NCBI GenBank assembly: GCA_023388835.1 | Contig: JAEWFK010000028.1 | Span: 1 to 6,537, forward strand | DNA from: Pseudomonadota bacterium | GTDB taxonomy: Bacteria > Pseudomonadota > Gammaproteobacteria > Burkholderiales > Burkholderiaceae_B | Reading direction: 5' to 3' | Length of the DNA: 6,537 bases | Shown: positions 1-6,318 of the stretch, piece after piece | Numbering within the stretch: position 1 is the first letter of the stretch | Layout: each line of letters begins with the position of its first letter | Program-made: the position numbers and the translations under genes | The notes under the pieces: model-generated | The model's database searches: none | Told to the model about the DNA's origin: nothing | The model's input: only the letters and a program-made list of their open reading frames with translations

Positions 1-71
1 TCTTCGGCGGATGGCCGGACCGGTTCCGACGAGACGGATTCCGGCTTCTTTCTTCTAAAAAAACTGAACAT
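1..71 (-). CDS. ftsY: FtsY, signal recognition particle receptor, N-terminal fragment (runs off the window)
   Basis: The minus strand from the ATG at 71 down to base 1 is open and reads MFSFFRRKKPESVSSEPVRP and a few more residues. An MFSFF(K/R)(R/K)KK start followed by an acidic/Ser/Pro-rich stretch is the usual opening of proteobacterial FtsY, whose A region is variable and whose NG GTPase domain comes later, outside this window. FtsY is the membrane-associated GTPase that receives ribosome-nascent chain-SRP complexes. Position supports the call: ftsY is commonly found beside rsmD in proteobacteria and is divergent from it here. Only about 23 codons are visible, so no GTPase motif can be checked. 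No strong Shine-Dalgarno is visible before the ATG. Confidence 0.75.
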   Translation of the reverse strand, partial: MFSFFRRKKPESVSSEPVRPSAE

Positions 72-120
72 ACGTTTTACACTAGACGGTCAAATTCGGT
101 GAGCGACGCAACGGGCGGCG
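72..120. promoter_or_regulatory. short divergent spacer between ftsY and rsmD, probable promoter region
   Basis: These 49 bases separate two divergent starts, so they and the adjoining gene ends should hold both promoters. On the minus strand TTGACC (93 to 88) matches a sigma70 -35 at five of six positions, but a -10 at normal spacing would fall inside the first ftsY codons, so it is not convincing. On the plus strand TACACT (78-83) resembles a -10, but no good -35 lies at the right distance. The elements are suggestive only. Confidence 0.3.
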
Positions 121-720
121 ATGAAGAAGCACATGGTACGTATTGTAGGCGGTGATTACCGCCGCACCCCCATTCCAGTCGTAGACGCGAGCGGCCTGCG
201 GCCCACGCCTGATCGCGTCCGTGAAACGCTATACAACTGGGTAAGCCATTTCTGGGGCGGTGTCTACGACGACAAACGCGTTCTTGACCTCTTTGCCGGC
301 ACCGGCGCCCTGGGGTTCGAAGCGGCATCGCGGGGCGCGGCACATGTACAGATGGTGGAGTCCAATCCCTCCGCCCTCGCTGCCTTGCGGGCACTGCGAA
401 ATAAATTGGGCGCGCTACAAGTGCGCGTGCATGCAGGAGACGCCTCCGTGGTGCTGGGCCGTCTCGATGACGCCCGCTTCGATCTGGTACTGGTTGATCC
501 GCCTTTCGGGAAAGACTGGCTCGCCGCCTTGTGGGACTCGCTGCCCAATGTGCTTTCCGACGACGGACTGCTGTATATTGAGAGCGAATCCGCTTTCCAG
601 CCGCCCCCGGCGTTCGAAGTTCTGCGCTCGTCCAAGGCGGGTAAGGTGCACTTTCAGCTCCTTCGATTTGCTGCGACGCAAAAAACCGACAATAATGGCA
701 ACATTCCCTTGAACGCCTGA
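121..720 (+). CDS. rsmD: RsmD, 16S rRNA (guanine(966)-N(2))-methyltransferase
   Basis: This 199-residue protein is the normal size for RsmD, which uses S-adenosylmethionine to methylate N2 of G966 in helix 31 of 16S rRNA during small-subunit assembly. Family signatures are visible: the N-terminal RIVGG at residues 7-11; the GLRPT(P/T)DRVRETLYNW block at 25-40; the SAM-binding motif I DLFAGTGALG at 56-65; an acidic residue ending the next strand (E80, as VESN) that should bind the SAM ribose; and the catalytic DPPF at 126-129, typical of exocyclic-amino methyltransferases. The start is the ATG at 121, because an in-frame TGA at 100-102 limits extension. The ATG at 133 (M5) is an alternative, and neither has a strong ribosome-binding site. 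coaD follows after 42 bases, probably in the same transcript. Confidence 0.95.
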   Translation: MKKHMVRIVGGDYRRTPIPVVDASGLRPTPDRVRETLYNWVSHFWGGVYDDKRVLDLFAGTGALGFEAASRGAAHVQMVESNPSALAALRALRNKLGALQVRVHAGDASVVLGRLDDARFDLVLVDPPFGKDWLAALWDSLPNVLSDDGLLYIESESAFQPPPAFEVLRSSKAGKVHFQLLRFAATQKTDNNGNIPLNA

Positions 721-762
721 TCTTTGCGTTGCATCGTAAAGGCCTCCACCCGCCAAGAACGC

Positions 763-1281
763 ATGATAACCGCCGTCTATCCCGGAACATTCGATCCCCT
801 CACCCGCGGCCATGAAGATCTGGTCCGACGCGCAGCAGGACTCTTCGATCATGTCGTGGTCGGCGTGGCCCATAGCCCCAACAAGCGACCTTTCTTCACG
901 GTCGACGAACGCGTGGAGATCGCGCGTGAAGTTCTGGGCCACTATCCCAATGTCGAAGTGAAGAGTTTCGGCGGGCTGCTGAAGGACTTCGTGCGCGAAC
1001 AGCAAGGCCGCGTGATCGTACGCGGTCTGCGCGCAGTATCGGACTTCGAATATGAATTCCAGATGGCGGGGATGAACCGCCATCTGCTGCCTGAGGTCGA
1101 AACCCTGTTCATGACACCATCTGATCAGTATCAGTTCATCTCGGGCACCATCGTTCGCGAGATCGCCATTCTGGGCGGCGACGTAAGCAAGTTCGTGTTC
1201 CCTTCGGTGGAGCGCTGGCTGCAGTCGAAAGCGGGCGGTGTGCGCGAAGCCAGAGAAAAAGCGCAACAGGCAGGCGGCTGA
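763..1281 (+). CDS. coaD: CoaD, phosphopantetheine adenylyltransferase
   Basis: A 172-residue cytoplasmic nucleotidyltransferase that transfers AMP from ATP to 4'-phosphopantetheine, giving dephospho-CoA, the penultimate step of coenzyme A synthesis. Visible hallmarks are the N-terminal AVYPGTFDPLT at residues 4-14; the (H/T)xGH nucleotidyltransferase motif as TRGH at 14-17; VRGLR at 86-90 with the conserved Arg; and ISGTIVRE at 126-133, matching the ISSTxVR signature with Gly at the second Ser, followed by GGDVSKFVFP at 138-147. Length is usual for the family. The ATG at 763 is chosen because family homology begins at once. The reading frame extends upstream to a TTG at 724, but those 13 residues do not look like CoaD. 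The Shine-Dalgarno is weak (AAGAA at 755-759). Likely cotranscribed with rsmD. Confidence 0.96.
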   Translation: MITAVYPGTFDPLTRGHEDLVRRAAGLFDHVVVGVAHSPNKRPFFTVDERVEIAREVLGHYPNVEVKSFGGLLKDFVREQQGRVIVRGLRAVSDFEYEFQMAGMNRHLLPEVETLFMTPSDQYQFISGTIVREIAILGGDVSKFVFPSVERWLQSKAGGVREAREKAQQAGG

Positions 1282-1361
1282 CTCAGCCGGGCGCTGGCGA
1301 CCCATGGTCTGCGAATCGCAGTATATGGCTCAGCGTCGACAGGGTTGATCGGGCACCGAAA

Positions 1362-1391
1362 GTCTGGCCGCGCTACACTTGTAGGCCAGAC
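1362..1391. promoter_or_regulatory. 8-bp inverted repeat bracketing a -10-like hexamer upstream of the ferredoxin gene
   Basis: GTCTGGCC (1362-1369) and its exact complement GGCCAGAC (1384-1391) flank a 14-base centre that contains TACACT (1374-1379), four of six matches to a sigma70 -10. Arm centres are 22 bp apart, about two helical turns, which would suit a dimeric regulator bound over the promoter. The same bases could instead form an RNA hairpin at the end of the coaD transcript. The nearest -35-like element, TTGATC at 1345-1350, is 23 bp from the hexamer, too far for a standard promoter, so the promoter reading is tentative. Confidence 0.35.
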
Positions 1392-1392
1392 C

Positions 1393-1422
1393 GGCATGCG
1401 CGGCATGCCTCCCGCAATTTTT
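1393..1422 (+). terminator. 7-bp hairpin followed at a distance by a T run, possible weak terminator or leader hairpin
   Basis: GGCATGC (1393-1399), loop GCG, and GCATGCC (1403-1409) form a perfect 7-bp stem with a tight loop. A run of five T (1418-1422) follows, but eight bases separate it from the stem, so this is not a canonical intrinsic terminator. It lies one base after the preceding inverted repeat and 31 bases before the ferredoxin ATG. It may be a weak terminator for coaD, or a stabilising hairpin near the 5' end of the ferredoxin mRNA if transcription starts just before it. Confidence 0.3.
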
Positions 1423-1440
1423 CCTTGAGAGTCCCCCCAC

Positions 1441-1689
1441 ATGGCCTTGCGTATCACCGACGAGTGCATCAATTGCGACGTCTGCGAGCCGCAGTGCCCC
1501 AATACGGCCATCTCCATGGGGCCGGAGCACTACGATATCGACCCTTCCCGCTGCACAGAGTGCGTGGGCCATTTCGATGAGCCCCAATGCCAGGTGTTCT
1601 GCCCGGTGGAGTGCATAGAAGTCGACCCGCAACACGCCGAGAGCCAAGACGATCTGCTCGCAAAGTTCCACATGCTGGCGGTGTCCTAA
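1441..1689 (+). CDS. YfhL/Alvin-type 2[4Fe-4S] ferredoxin
   Basis: An 82-residue low-potential electron carrier with two [4Fe-4S] clusters. The first motif is C9-x2-C12-x2-C15-x3-C19-P. The second is C38-x2-C41-x8-C50-x3-C54-P, with an extra Cys at 58. The eight-residue insertion between the second and third cysteines of the second motif and the C-terminal tail of about 25 residues mark the Allochromatium vinosum (Alvin)/YfhL family rather than short clostridial ferredoxins. Proteins of this family sit just after coaD in other proteobacteria such as Pseudomonas. The redox partner is not indicated by these neighbours. The start follows GAGAG (1427-1431) at a usable distance. The 159-bp gap from coaD with two inverted repeats suggests its own promoter or control. 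The gene converges on the minus-strand MOSC_N gene, leaving 30 bp between stop codons. Often labelled fdx or fdxA, but no symbol is certain. Confidence 0.94.
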   Translation: MALRITDECINCDVCEPQCPNTAISMGPEHYDIDPSRCTECVGHFDEPQCQVFCPVECIEVDPQHAESQDDLLAKFHMLAVS

Positions 1690-1690
1690 T

Positions 1691-1735
1691 CGACCCGGAA
1701 CGCGCCCGCTTGAGCAGGGTCAGACCTGCGGGTCG
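1691..1735. terminator. inverted repeat at the convergent gene ends, possible bidirectional terminator
   Basis: CGACCCG (1691-1697) pairs with CGGGTCG (1729-1735) across 31 bases. Inside it a second stem, GCAGG (1714-1718) with CCTGC (1725-1729), competes for base 1729. The structure spans the space between the ferredoxin stop and the end of the opposing MOSC_N gene, where a shared terminator is expected. There is no T tract on either side, so intrinsic termination is not demonstrated and the pairing may be chance in GC-rich DNA. Confidence 0.2.
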
Positions 1736-2103
1736 CAGACCTTCACCAGGCGTGCTGGCCTTCCCAACACTTGAGACACCCACGCAGCCGCCCAGGCGCC
1801 TTCGTCCGCCACACAGACTGGCGCGCCATCCAGCAATAATGTTTCAAGCACGGAAGGGTCGTCTTCCTCGACTTCCAGCGGTATGTCCAGGCGCAGCATG
1901 CCCGTCGCACGCAAGACCAGATATCCGAATTTGATGTCGACGGATATGTCCGCCAAGGCGTCGTGGGCGGTATCGATGGGGCGCCTCGCGGCATCCACCA
2001 CCCGCCATCGGCGATCGTAAGCCTGTGCCGAAGGGCGTGTCACGCCTTGTGCACCGGCCAGCGGAAAGTAAGTGGCCAGACGTGAGTCGTTCTGGGTATT
2101 CAT
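1720..2103 (-). CDS. standalone MOSC N-terminal beta-barrel (MOSC_N) domain protein
   Basis: This 127-residue protein matches, by eye, the N-terminal barrel that precedes the catalytic MOSC domain in YcbX-like and mARC-like molybdenum-cofactor proteins. Visible signs are YFPLAGAQGV at residues 12-21, resembling the family's YP-K-S-G opening; DRRWRVVDA at 30-38, the strongest signature; a following stretch of short beta strands; and GAWAAAWVSQVLGRPARLVK at 102-121, matching the 'WlsxxLGrpvRLv' end of the domain. It stops there. The MOSC domain, with the cysteine that binds the cofactor in those proteins, is absent, and the 30 bp left before the ferredoxin stop cannot encode it. A cofactor role therefore cannot be assumed. 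Its ATG overlaps the stop of the AsmA-family gene (ATGA, 2103-2100), implying translational coupling. Alternative: an uncharacterised protein with only fold-level similarity. Confidence 0.72.
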   Translation of the reverse strand: MNTQNDSRLATYFPLAGAQGVTRPSAQAYDRRWRVVDAARRPIDTAHDALADISVDIKFGYLVLRATGMLRLDIPLEVEEDDPSVLETLLLDGAPVCVADEGAWAAAWVSQVLGRPARLVKVCDPQV

Positions 2104-4784
2104 TGTCCGAGCAATCCTTTCAGTGCGTCGCCAATGGCGCGCACGGGATCCTTGGGCGGGGACGCGACAGGGCCAGGCCCCGGCTCCGCCGGGGGCTCTT
2201 CCTGCCCGTCGTTCACGCCGGGCACCGCGCTTTCCAGCTGATTACCCAGCAGTTCAAGCAGGCCGCCCTTGACCACTTCTCGCACCGCCACGCCGGCGAT
2301 GTCCTTCCATTGAACCTGGTACCCCGGTGCGCTGAACGGCCCCGACACGCGAACCGGCACGGTGACCCCACGTAACTCCATCAGGTCGCGCGTCTCGTTG
2401 GCACTTCCACGCACTCGGAGATTCACCAAGACATCCATCTGCTGATTGACCAGATCAATGGACGCCGGCTTGCCCTGGGAGACCCGCACGGCCGGGGATA
2501 CCAGATTCAGCTTCTGGATGGTGCCCTGCCCTTTATTGAACTTGAGATCGGCTTCGAGAGCTGAAAAGGTGGTTTCCGTGCCAACATCCAGGCGTATCGG
2601 AGCCATGTCAGCTTCGCCCTTGGCGACGCTACGCACGAGCTGTTGAACTTGCCGCAGGGTCTGTGCGGCATCGATCCCACGGATGGCGCCATCGTTCACC
2701 CGCAGTTGCGCCGTACCGTTCAGCCCGGCGCGTATCGCGGGCATGGTCACCCCTTGACTGTCCAGCTTGGCCCGAAGCGTACCTTTGCCCGCGATGCTGC
2801 GCTCGCCCGTCAGCGCAAGGACCAGCGGCTCCAGAGACAGCCCGATGGCCGAGATGTCGGCCGCGACGTCATTGTCCGCCGAGGCATTCAATGTTCCCTG
2901 GAAGCGGCCGTCGTAGAGGTCGGCCCGAATATCGTTGATCTGCAACTTGCCATCAAGCGCGCGCAGACTCGCGTAGAAGTCCGTCGCTTCCACTTGCTGG
3001 ACCTTGAGCTGGCCTACATCGATCTTGCCTGTCAGGTCCATGTCCCGCAGGAATCCCAGATTGAAGGTGCGCGCCGCAGCCGGGGCGGCTGGCGCGGGCG
3101 CGGGGGCGGCGTCCGGGGCATTTTCAGCGGGTTCGGTGGCCTGCTGCTGCCGCTGCTCGGCCTCGGCCGCCGGGGAACCCGGGGGGGCCACTTTCGCGGC
3201 GGCCGGGAACAGGGTATTGAAGTCGAGCTGATCGGCTTGCAACGCAAAATCAACCTGGGGACGCTCCAGCCGCTTGACGCCTATCCGAAAGCCGAGCTTG
3301 CTGCCGCTCAGCACCGCATCGAGCTCGCTGCGGATATCGTCCTTGAGCAAGTCGGCGGCCACGCTACCGATGAAGGGAAACTCGAAGTTTCCGCCCGGCA
3401 AGGCAGGGTGCTCGATACGCACGTCGCCGCGCATGGCCGACAGGTTGCCGCGTTCTTCAAAGACGTTCCAGCTGGCGGGCGATGTCATGTTCACATGCAC
3501 GAGCTGCTGCCCTTGCTGCATGCGGCCGTCCAGCTTGAGTTCCTTGAGGGTGAGCTGCCGCGCATTGCCGCCCAGGCCGCTCATCCCGAGCACCATGGCG
3601 AGGCGTTCTTCCTTGCCCTGCAGCTGCACCGTGGCTGTCAGGGGCTCGCCGCGCGCCGAGTCCGGCGATACAGACAGGTTCGGCGCGTCGAAGCTGAGCT
3701 CGACGAGCTCGCCCGCCTGCTCGCCCTTGGACCTCAAACTCAGTTTTTCGACATGCAGCTCCGCCTGGCTGCGGTCGAGCTTGAGCTGCGGCACTGCCAG
3801 AGTCGCTTCAAAATTATTGACGGGTTTGGCGCCCTGGATCGCTCCCTTCACAGAAAAGTCGATTCCGCTTGCGCTGAACATTTGTGAGTAAGCGCTGTAC
3901 GCCAGGTTGCCCCGCAACACAGCCGAGCCATCGTGCAGGTCTCCCAGCAGGCCGCCCACCTGGACATTGAGCCGCTGCGCAGAATAGACCTTCTGATCGG
4001 TGTTGAATTTGACGAGCGCCTGCCCTTCGAAGCGGGCATCTGCGGCGGGAAAGTCGCCCAACAGGCGGCCGCGGAATGCCAGGTCGAAAGCCTGATCGGC
4101 GGTCATGCGGCCGGTGTTGAGTTCCAAGTTGGTGATATGTCCAACGTGGCCGCGCTTCTTGTCCCTCAGATGAATCTGCCCGTTGCGCACAGTGAGGCCC
4201 GCAATGTCGATTTGCAGGTCGGTGGATTTCACGGCGGGGTCGGACGCGGCCCCGGGGAAGGGTGTTGTGGAGTTTGGCTCCACGCGGGCCGCGGCCGCGA
4301 CGGCGGCTTGCGCGACTCCCACGGTGCCGCCCAGCGCAGTCAAGGGAGAAGGCAGGTCGGGGCCCGGCAAGCTTGCCGCCTGCCGCCGACTCAAGAGATC
4401 GCGGAAGTTGTATTCGCCGTCAGGGTTGCGGACCAGCCAGGCATTGAAGCCGGTGACGGCGACATGATCGACCACCAGGCGGTCAAACATGAGCGGCCAG
4501 ATGGCGACCGCCAACCTGGCGCTTTGCACCGATGCAAAGAGATCGCTGTTGCCGCGGTCGGACAATGAGACGTCCTGCACCGACAAACCGATGCGCGGGA
4601 ACAGCGACAGCTCGATGTCGCCATCGATAGTCAGGGTTCGATCATATCGAGCGTAGACAATTTCCTGCAGCTTGTTCTTGTAGGCATTGGGATCAAAGGT
4701 CAGAAGGAAAATTGCGATCCCGACCAGCGCCACGAGAAACGCCACAACGAGACCGATAAGTATCCGCTTCAACCAGACTTTCAT
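2100..4784 (-). CDS. AsmA-family inner-membrane-anchored periplasmic protein
   Basis: An 894-residue protein with one N-terminal membrane segment (about residues 8-29 after MKVWLKR) and a long predicted periplasmic part of repeated beta strands. The opening FDPNAYKNKLQEIV at 30-43, the LSLFPRIGLSVQDVSL block at 59-74 and SVQSARLAVAIWPLM at 85-99 are typical of the AsmA N-terminal region. NGTAQLRVNDGAIRGID at 689-705 and the block to about 830 fit the AsmA C-terminal region. A Pro/Ala/Gln-rich linker (about 529-571) joins the halves, and a second Pro/Gly/Glu-rich stretch (about 857-880) precedes the end. AsmA was linked to outer-membrane assembly in E. coli, and relatives TamB, YhdP and YdbH are implicated in phospholipid movement between membranes; this protein's exact role is inferred only. 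The start is supported by GAGG six bases upstream (complement of 4791-4794). The 3' end overlaps the MOSC_N gene. Confidence 0.93.
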   Translation of the reverse strand: MKVWLKRILIGLVVAFLVALVGIAIFLLTFDPNAYKNKLQEIVYARYDRTLTIDGDIELSLFPRIGLSVQDVSLSDRGNSDLFASVQSARLAVAIWPLMFDRLVVDHVAVTGFNAWLVRNPDGEYNFRDLLSRRQAASLPGPDLPSPLTALGGTVGVAQAAVAAAARVEPNSTTPFPGAASDPAVKSTDLQIDIAGLTVRNGQIHLRDKKRGHVGHITNLELNTGRMTADQAFDLAFRGRLLGDFPAADARFEGQALVKFNTDQKVYSAQRLNVQVGGLLGDLHDGSAVLRGNLAYSAYSQMFSASGIDFSVKGAIQGAKPVNNFEATLAVPQLKLDRSQAELHVEKLSLRSKGEQAGELVELSFDAPNLSVSPDSARGEPLTATVQLQGKEERLAMVLGMSGLGGNARQLTLKELKLDGRMQQGQQLVHVNMTSPASWNVFEERGNLSAMRGDVRIEHPALPGGNFEFPFIGSVAADLLKDDIRSELDAVLSGSKLGFRIGVKRLERPQVDFALQADQLDFNTLFPAAAKVAPPGSPAAEAEQRQQQATEPAENAPDAAPAPAPAAPAAARTFNLGFLRDMDLTGKIDVGQLKVQQVEATDFYASLRALDGKLQINDIRADLYDGRFQGTLNASADNDVAADISAIGLSLEPLVLALTGERSIAGKGTLRAKLDSQGVTMPAIRAGLNGTAQLRVNDGAIRGIDAAQTLRQVQQLVRSVAKGEADMAPIRLDVGTETTFSALEADLKFNKGQGTIQKLNLVSPAVRVSQGKPASIDLVNQQMDVLVNLRVRGSANETRDLMELRGVTVPVRVSGPFSAPGYQVQWKDIAGVAVREVVKGGLLELLGNQLESAVPGVNDGQEEPPAEPGPGPVASPPKDPVRAIGDALKGLLGQ

Positions 4785-4890
4785 TCACCGCCTCAGAAAC
4801 TGGGGAAAGCCCCGGTGCGCATGCACGCAAATAACCTCCAATACTAACCCAGGAGCGTAGGAGATATAGAGAGGCGTAGGCACATTGCAG

Positions 4891-4929
4891 CGGTCGAAAC
4901 GGGCCGACCGGCCACGTACGGCCCGGGCC
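4891..4929. repeat. overlapping, mutually exclusive inverted repeats in the divergent spacer
   Basis: CGGTCG (4891-4896) pairs with CGACCG (4905-4910), and CGGGCCG (4900-4906) pairs with CGGCCCG (4919-4925). The two stems share bases 4905-4906 and a loop, so they cannot form together. They would lie in the leader of the AsmA-family transcript if that starts in the AT-rich patch at 4930-4953. GC-rich DNA makes such pairings fairly common by chance. Confidence 0.3.
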
Positions 4930-5027
4930 TTATAGCCTATGGTTATATACAAAGCTTGGAACGGTACGTCGGCCTACGACCCACCGGAGCCGGTAGCGTG
5001 TACTCTTGCATGCTGGCCCCATTTTGT

Positions 5028-5033
5028 GGAAAG
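5028..5033 (+). promoter_or_regulatory. ribosome-binding site that fixes the metY start
   Basis: GGAAAG ends six bases before the ATG at 5040. It supports that ATG over the in-frame TTG at 4956, whose 28-residue extension has no resemblance to the enzyme family. Confidence 0.75.
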
Positions 5034-5039
5034 ACAACA

Positions 5040-6314
5040 ATGAAATTCGAAACGATTGCAGTGCACGCCGGCTATCAGCCCGACCCCGCCACCAAGTCGG
5101 TCGCCGTCCCCATCTACCAGACGACTTCCTACGCCTTCGACAGCACACAACATGGGGCCGACCTGTTTGATCTTAAAGTGCCGGGCAATATTTATACCCG
5201 TATCATGAACCCCACCAATGCCGTGCTGGAAGAGCGTGTGGCGGCACTGGAAGGCGGTGTGGCGGCCTTGGCGCTCGCTTCAGGAATGGCCGCCATCACC
5301 TATGCCATCCAGACGATCGCCGAAGCCGGCGACAACATTGTGTCCGTCAGCAAGCTGTATGGTGGCACGTACAACCTGTTCGCGCATACCTTCCCGCGCC
5401 AGGGCATTACGGTGAAATTTGCAGCGCACGATGACATTGCCGCGCTGGAAGCGCTGATCGACGACAAGACGAAGGCAGTGTTCTGCGAGACCATTGGAAA
5501 CCCGTTGGGCTGCGTCGTCGACATTGCCGCGCTGGCCGAAGCCGCACACCGCCATGGCGTGCCGCTGATTGTGGACAACACCGTGGCCTCGCCGGCGCTG
5601 TGCCGCCCCATCGAGCACGGGGCCGACATCGTGGTGCATGCCCTGACCAAATACATGGGCGGACACGGCACGACCATTGCGGGCGCCGTGGTCGACTCGG
5701 GCAAGTTTCCCTGGGCGCAACACAAAGACCGCTTTCCCATGCTGAACGAGCCTGATCCTTCCTACCACGGGGTGGTCTATACGGAAGCTTTTGGCCCTGC
5801 CGCCTTCATCGGGCGCTGTCGCGTGGTTCCTCTGCGCAACACCGGCGCCGCGCTGTCGCCATTCAACGCCTTCCTGATTCTGCAGGGGATCGAAACTCTG
5901 GCGTTGCGCATGGAGCGCCATACCGAGAATGCCCAAAAAGTGGCCGAGTATCTGGCGGCCCATGATCAGGTCGCCTGGGTTCAGTATGCGGGCCTGCAGG
6001 ACCACCCCGAGCATCAGCTGGCCCAGAAATACTTCGGTGGCAAGCCGGCGAGCATCATGTCCTTCGGTATCAAGGGCGGCCGCGAAGCCGGGGCGCGCTT
6101 CATCGACGCGCTGAAGCTGGTCTTGCGCCTGGTGAACATCGGCGACGCCAAGACACTTGCGAGCCATCCCGCAACTACCACACACCGGCAACTGAACGCA
6201 GAAGAGCTGAAGGCAGCGGGCGTCACGGAAGATATGGTGCGATTGTCCATCGGCATCGAACACATCGACGACATCATCGAGGATATCGCCCAGGCACTGG
6301 AAGCAAGCCGCTAG
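5040..6314 (+). CDS. metY: O-acetylhomoserine sulfhydrylase (aminocarboxypropyltransferase), MetY type
   Basis: A 424-residue PLP enzyme of the Cys/Met-metabolism family that makes homocysteine from O-acetyl-L-homoserine and sulfide, the direct sulfhydrylation route to methionine. Visible features: ETIAVHAG at residues 4-11; PIYQTTSYAF at 24-33; YTRIMNPTN at 52-60, whose Tyr and Arg bind the cofactor phosphate of the neighbouring subunit; the SGM turn at 81-83; VDNT at 178-181 with the Asp that contacts the pyridine nitrogen; HALTKYMGGHG at 200-210 with PLP lysine K204; and RLSIGIE at 401-407 with the carboxylate-binding Arg. The segment between K204 and about residue 265 (KFPWAQHKDRFP, PDPSYHGVVYTEAFG) and the length are typical of MetY/OAH sulfhydrylases and longer than MetB, MetC or MetZ. 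O-succinylhomoserine specificity cannot be excluded from sequence. It stands alone, divergent from the AsmA gene. Confidence 0.94.
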   Translation: MKFETIAVHAGYQPDPATKSVAVPIYQTTSYAFDSTQHGADLFDLKVPGNIYTRIMNPTNAVLEERVAALEGGVAALALASGMAAITYAIQTIAEAGDNIVSVSKLYGGTYNLFAHTFPRQGITVKFAAHDDIAALEALIDDKTKAVFCETIGNPLGCVVDIAALAEAAHRHGVPLIVDNTVASPALCRPIEHGADIVVHALTKYMGGHGTTIAGAVVDSGKFPWAQHKDRFPMLNEPDPSYHGVVYTEAFGPAAFIGRCRVVPLRNTGAALSPFNAFLILQGIETLALRMERHTENAQKVAEYLAAHDQVAWVQYAGLQDHPEHQLAQKYFGGKPASIMSFGIKGGREAGARFIDALKLVLRLVNIGDAKTLASHPATTTHRQLNAEELKAAGVTEDMVRLSIGIEHIDDIIEDIAQALEASR

Positions 6315-6318
6315 GCCC

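Larger units (their letters stand above)
4785..5039. promoter_or_regulatory. divergent intergenic region between the AsmA-family gene and metY
   Basis: This 255-bp spacer must hold both promoters. Near the AsmA gene are its Shine-Dalgarno (4791-4794, minus strand) and a small GGGG-AAAG-CCCC hairpin (4802-4813). An AT-rich patch at 4930-4953 has TATA-like hexamers readable on either strand (TTATAT at 4943-4948 for metY; TATAAG, minus strand, in the same patch) but no good -35 at standard spacing. ACCGG-AG-CCGGT (4983-4994) is a short operator-like inverted repeat 46 bp before the metY start. I see no clear MetR or MetJ box and no recognisable SAM or SAH riboswitch core, and I cannot fix a transcription start. 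Confidence 0.4.

Noticed and set aside
126..133. RsmD start at the internal ATG (133) preferred over 121
   Set aside because: It is possible, since RIVGG follows directly, but AAGAAG sits too close to serve it well, and 121 is the first in-frame start after the upstream stop. Kept only as an alternative.
724..762. A 13-residue N-terminal extension of coaD from a TTG start
   Set aside because: CoaD proteins begin almost directly with the (A/V)xYPGTFDP strand, which fits the ATG at 763.
415..1305. A 296-codon open frame on the minus strand across rsmD and coaD
   Set aside because: It covers two well-identified genes on the other strand and shows no protein motif.
2643..3887. A 414-codon open frame on the plus strand, opposite the AsmA-family gene
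   Set aside because: It lies wholly antisense to a clear gene, its translation is Arg/His/Gly-rich with no recognisable motif, and long antisense frames are common opposite GC-rich coding sequence.
4956..5039. A 28-residue N-terminal extension of metY from a TTG start
   Set aside because: Family similarity begins at the ATG at 5040, which has a good GGAAAG ribosome site. The extension is unlike any MetY N-terminus.
4785..5039. SAM or SAH riboswitch, or MetJ/MetR box, upstream of metY
   Set aside because: I looked for these because metY is a methionine gene, but saw no recognisable conserved core or TGAA-N5-TTCA-type box. A covariance-model search would be needed to rule out a divergent riboswitch.
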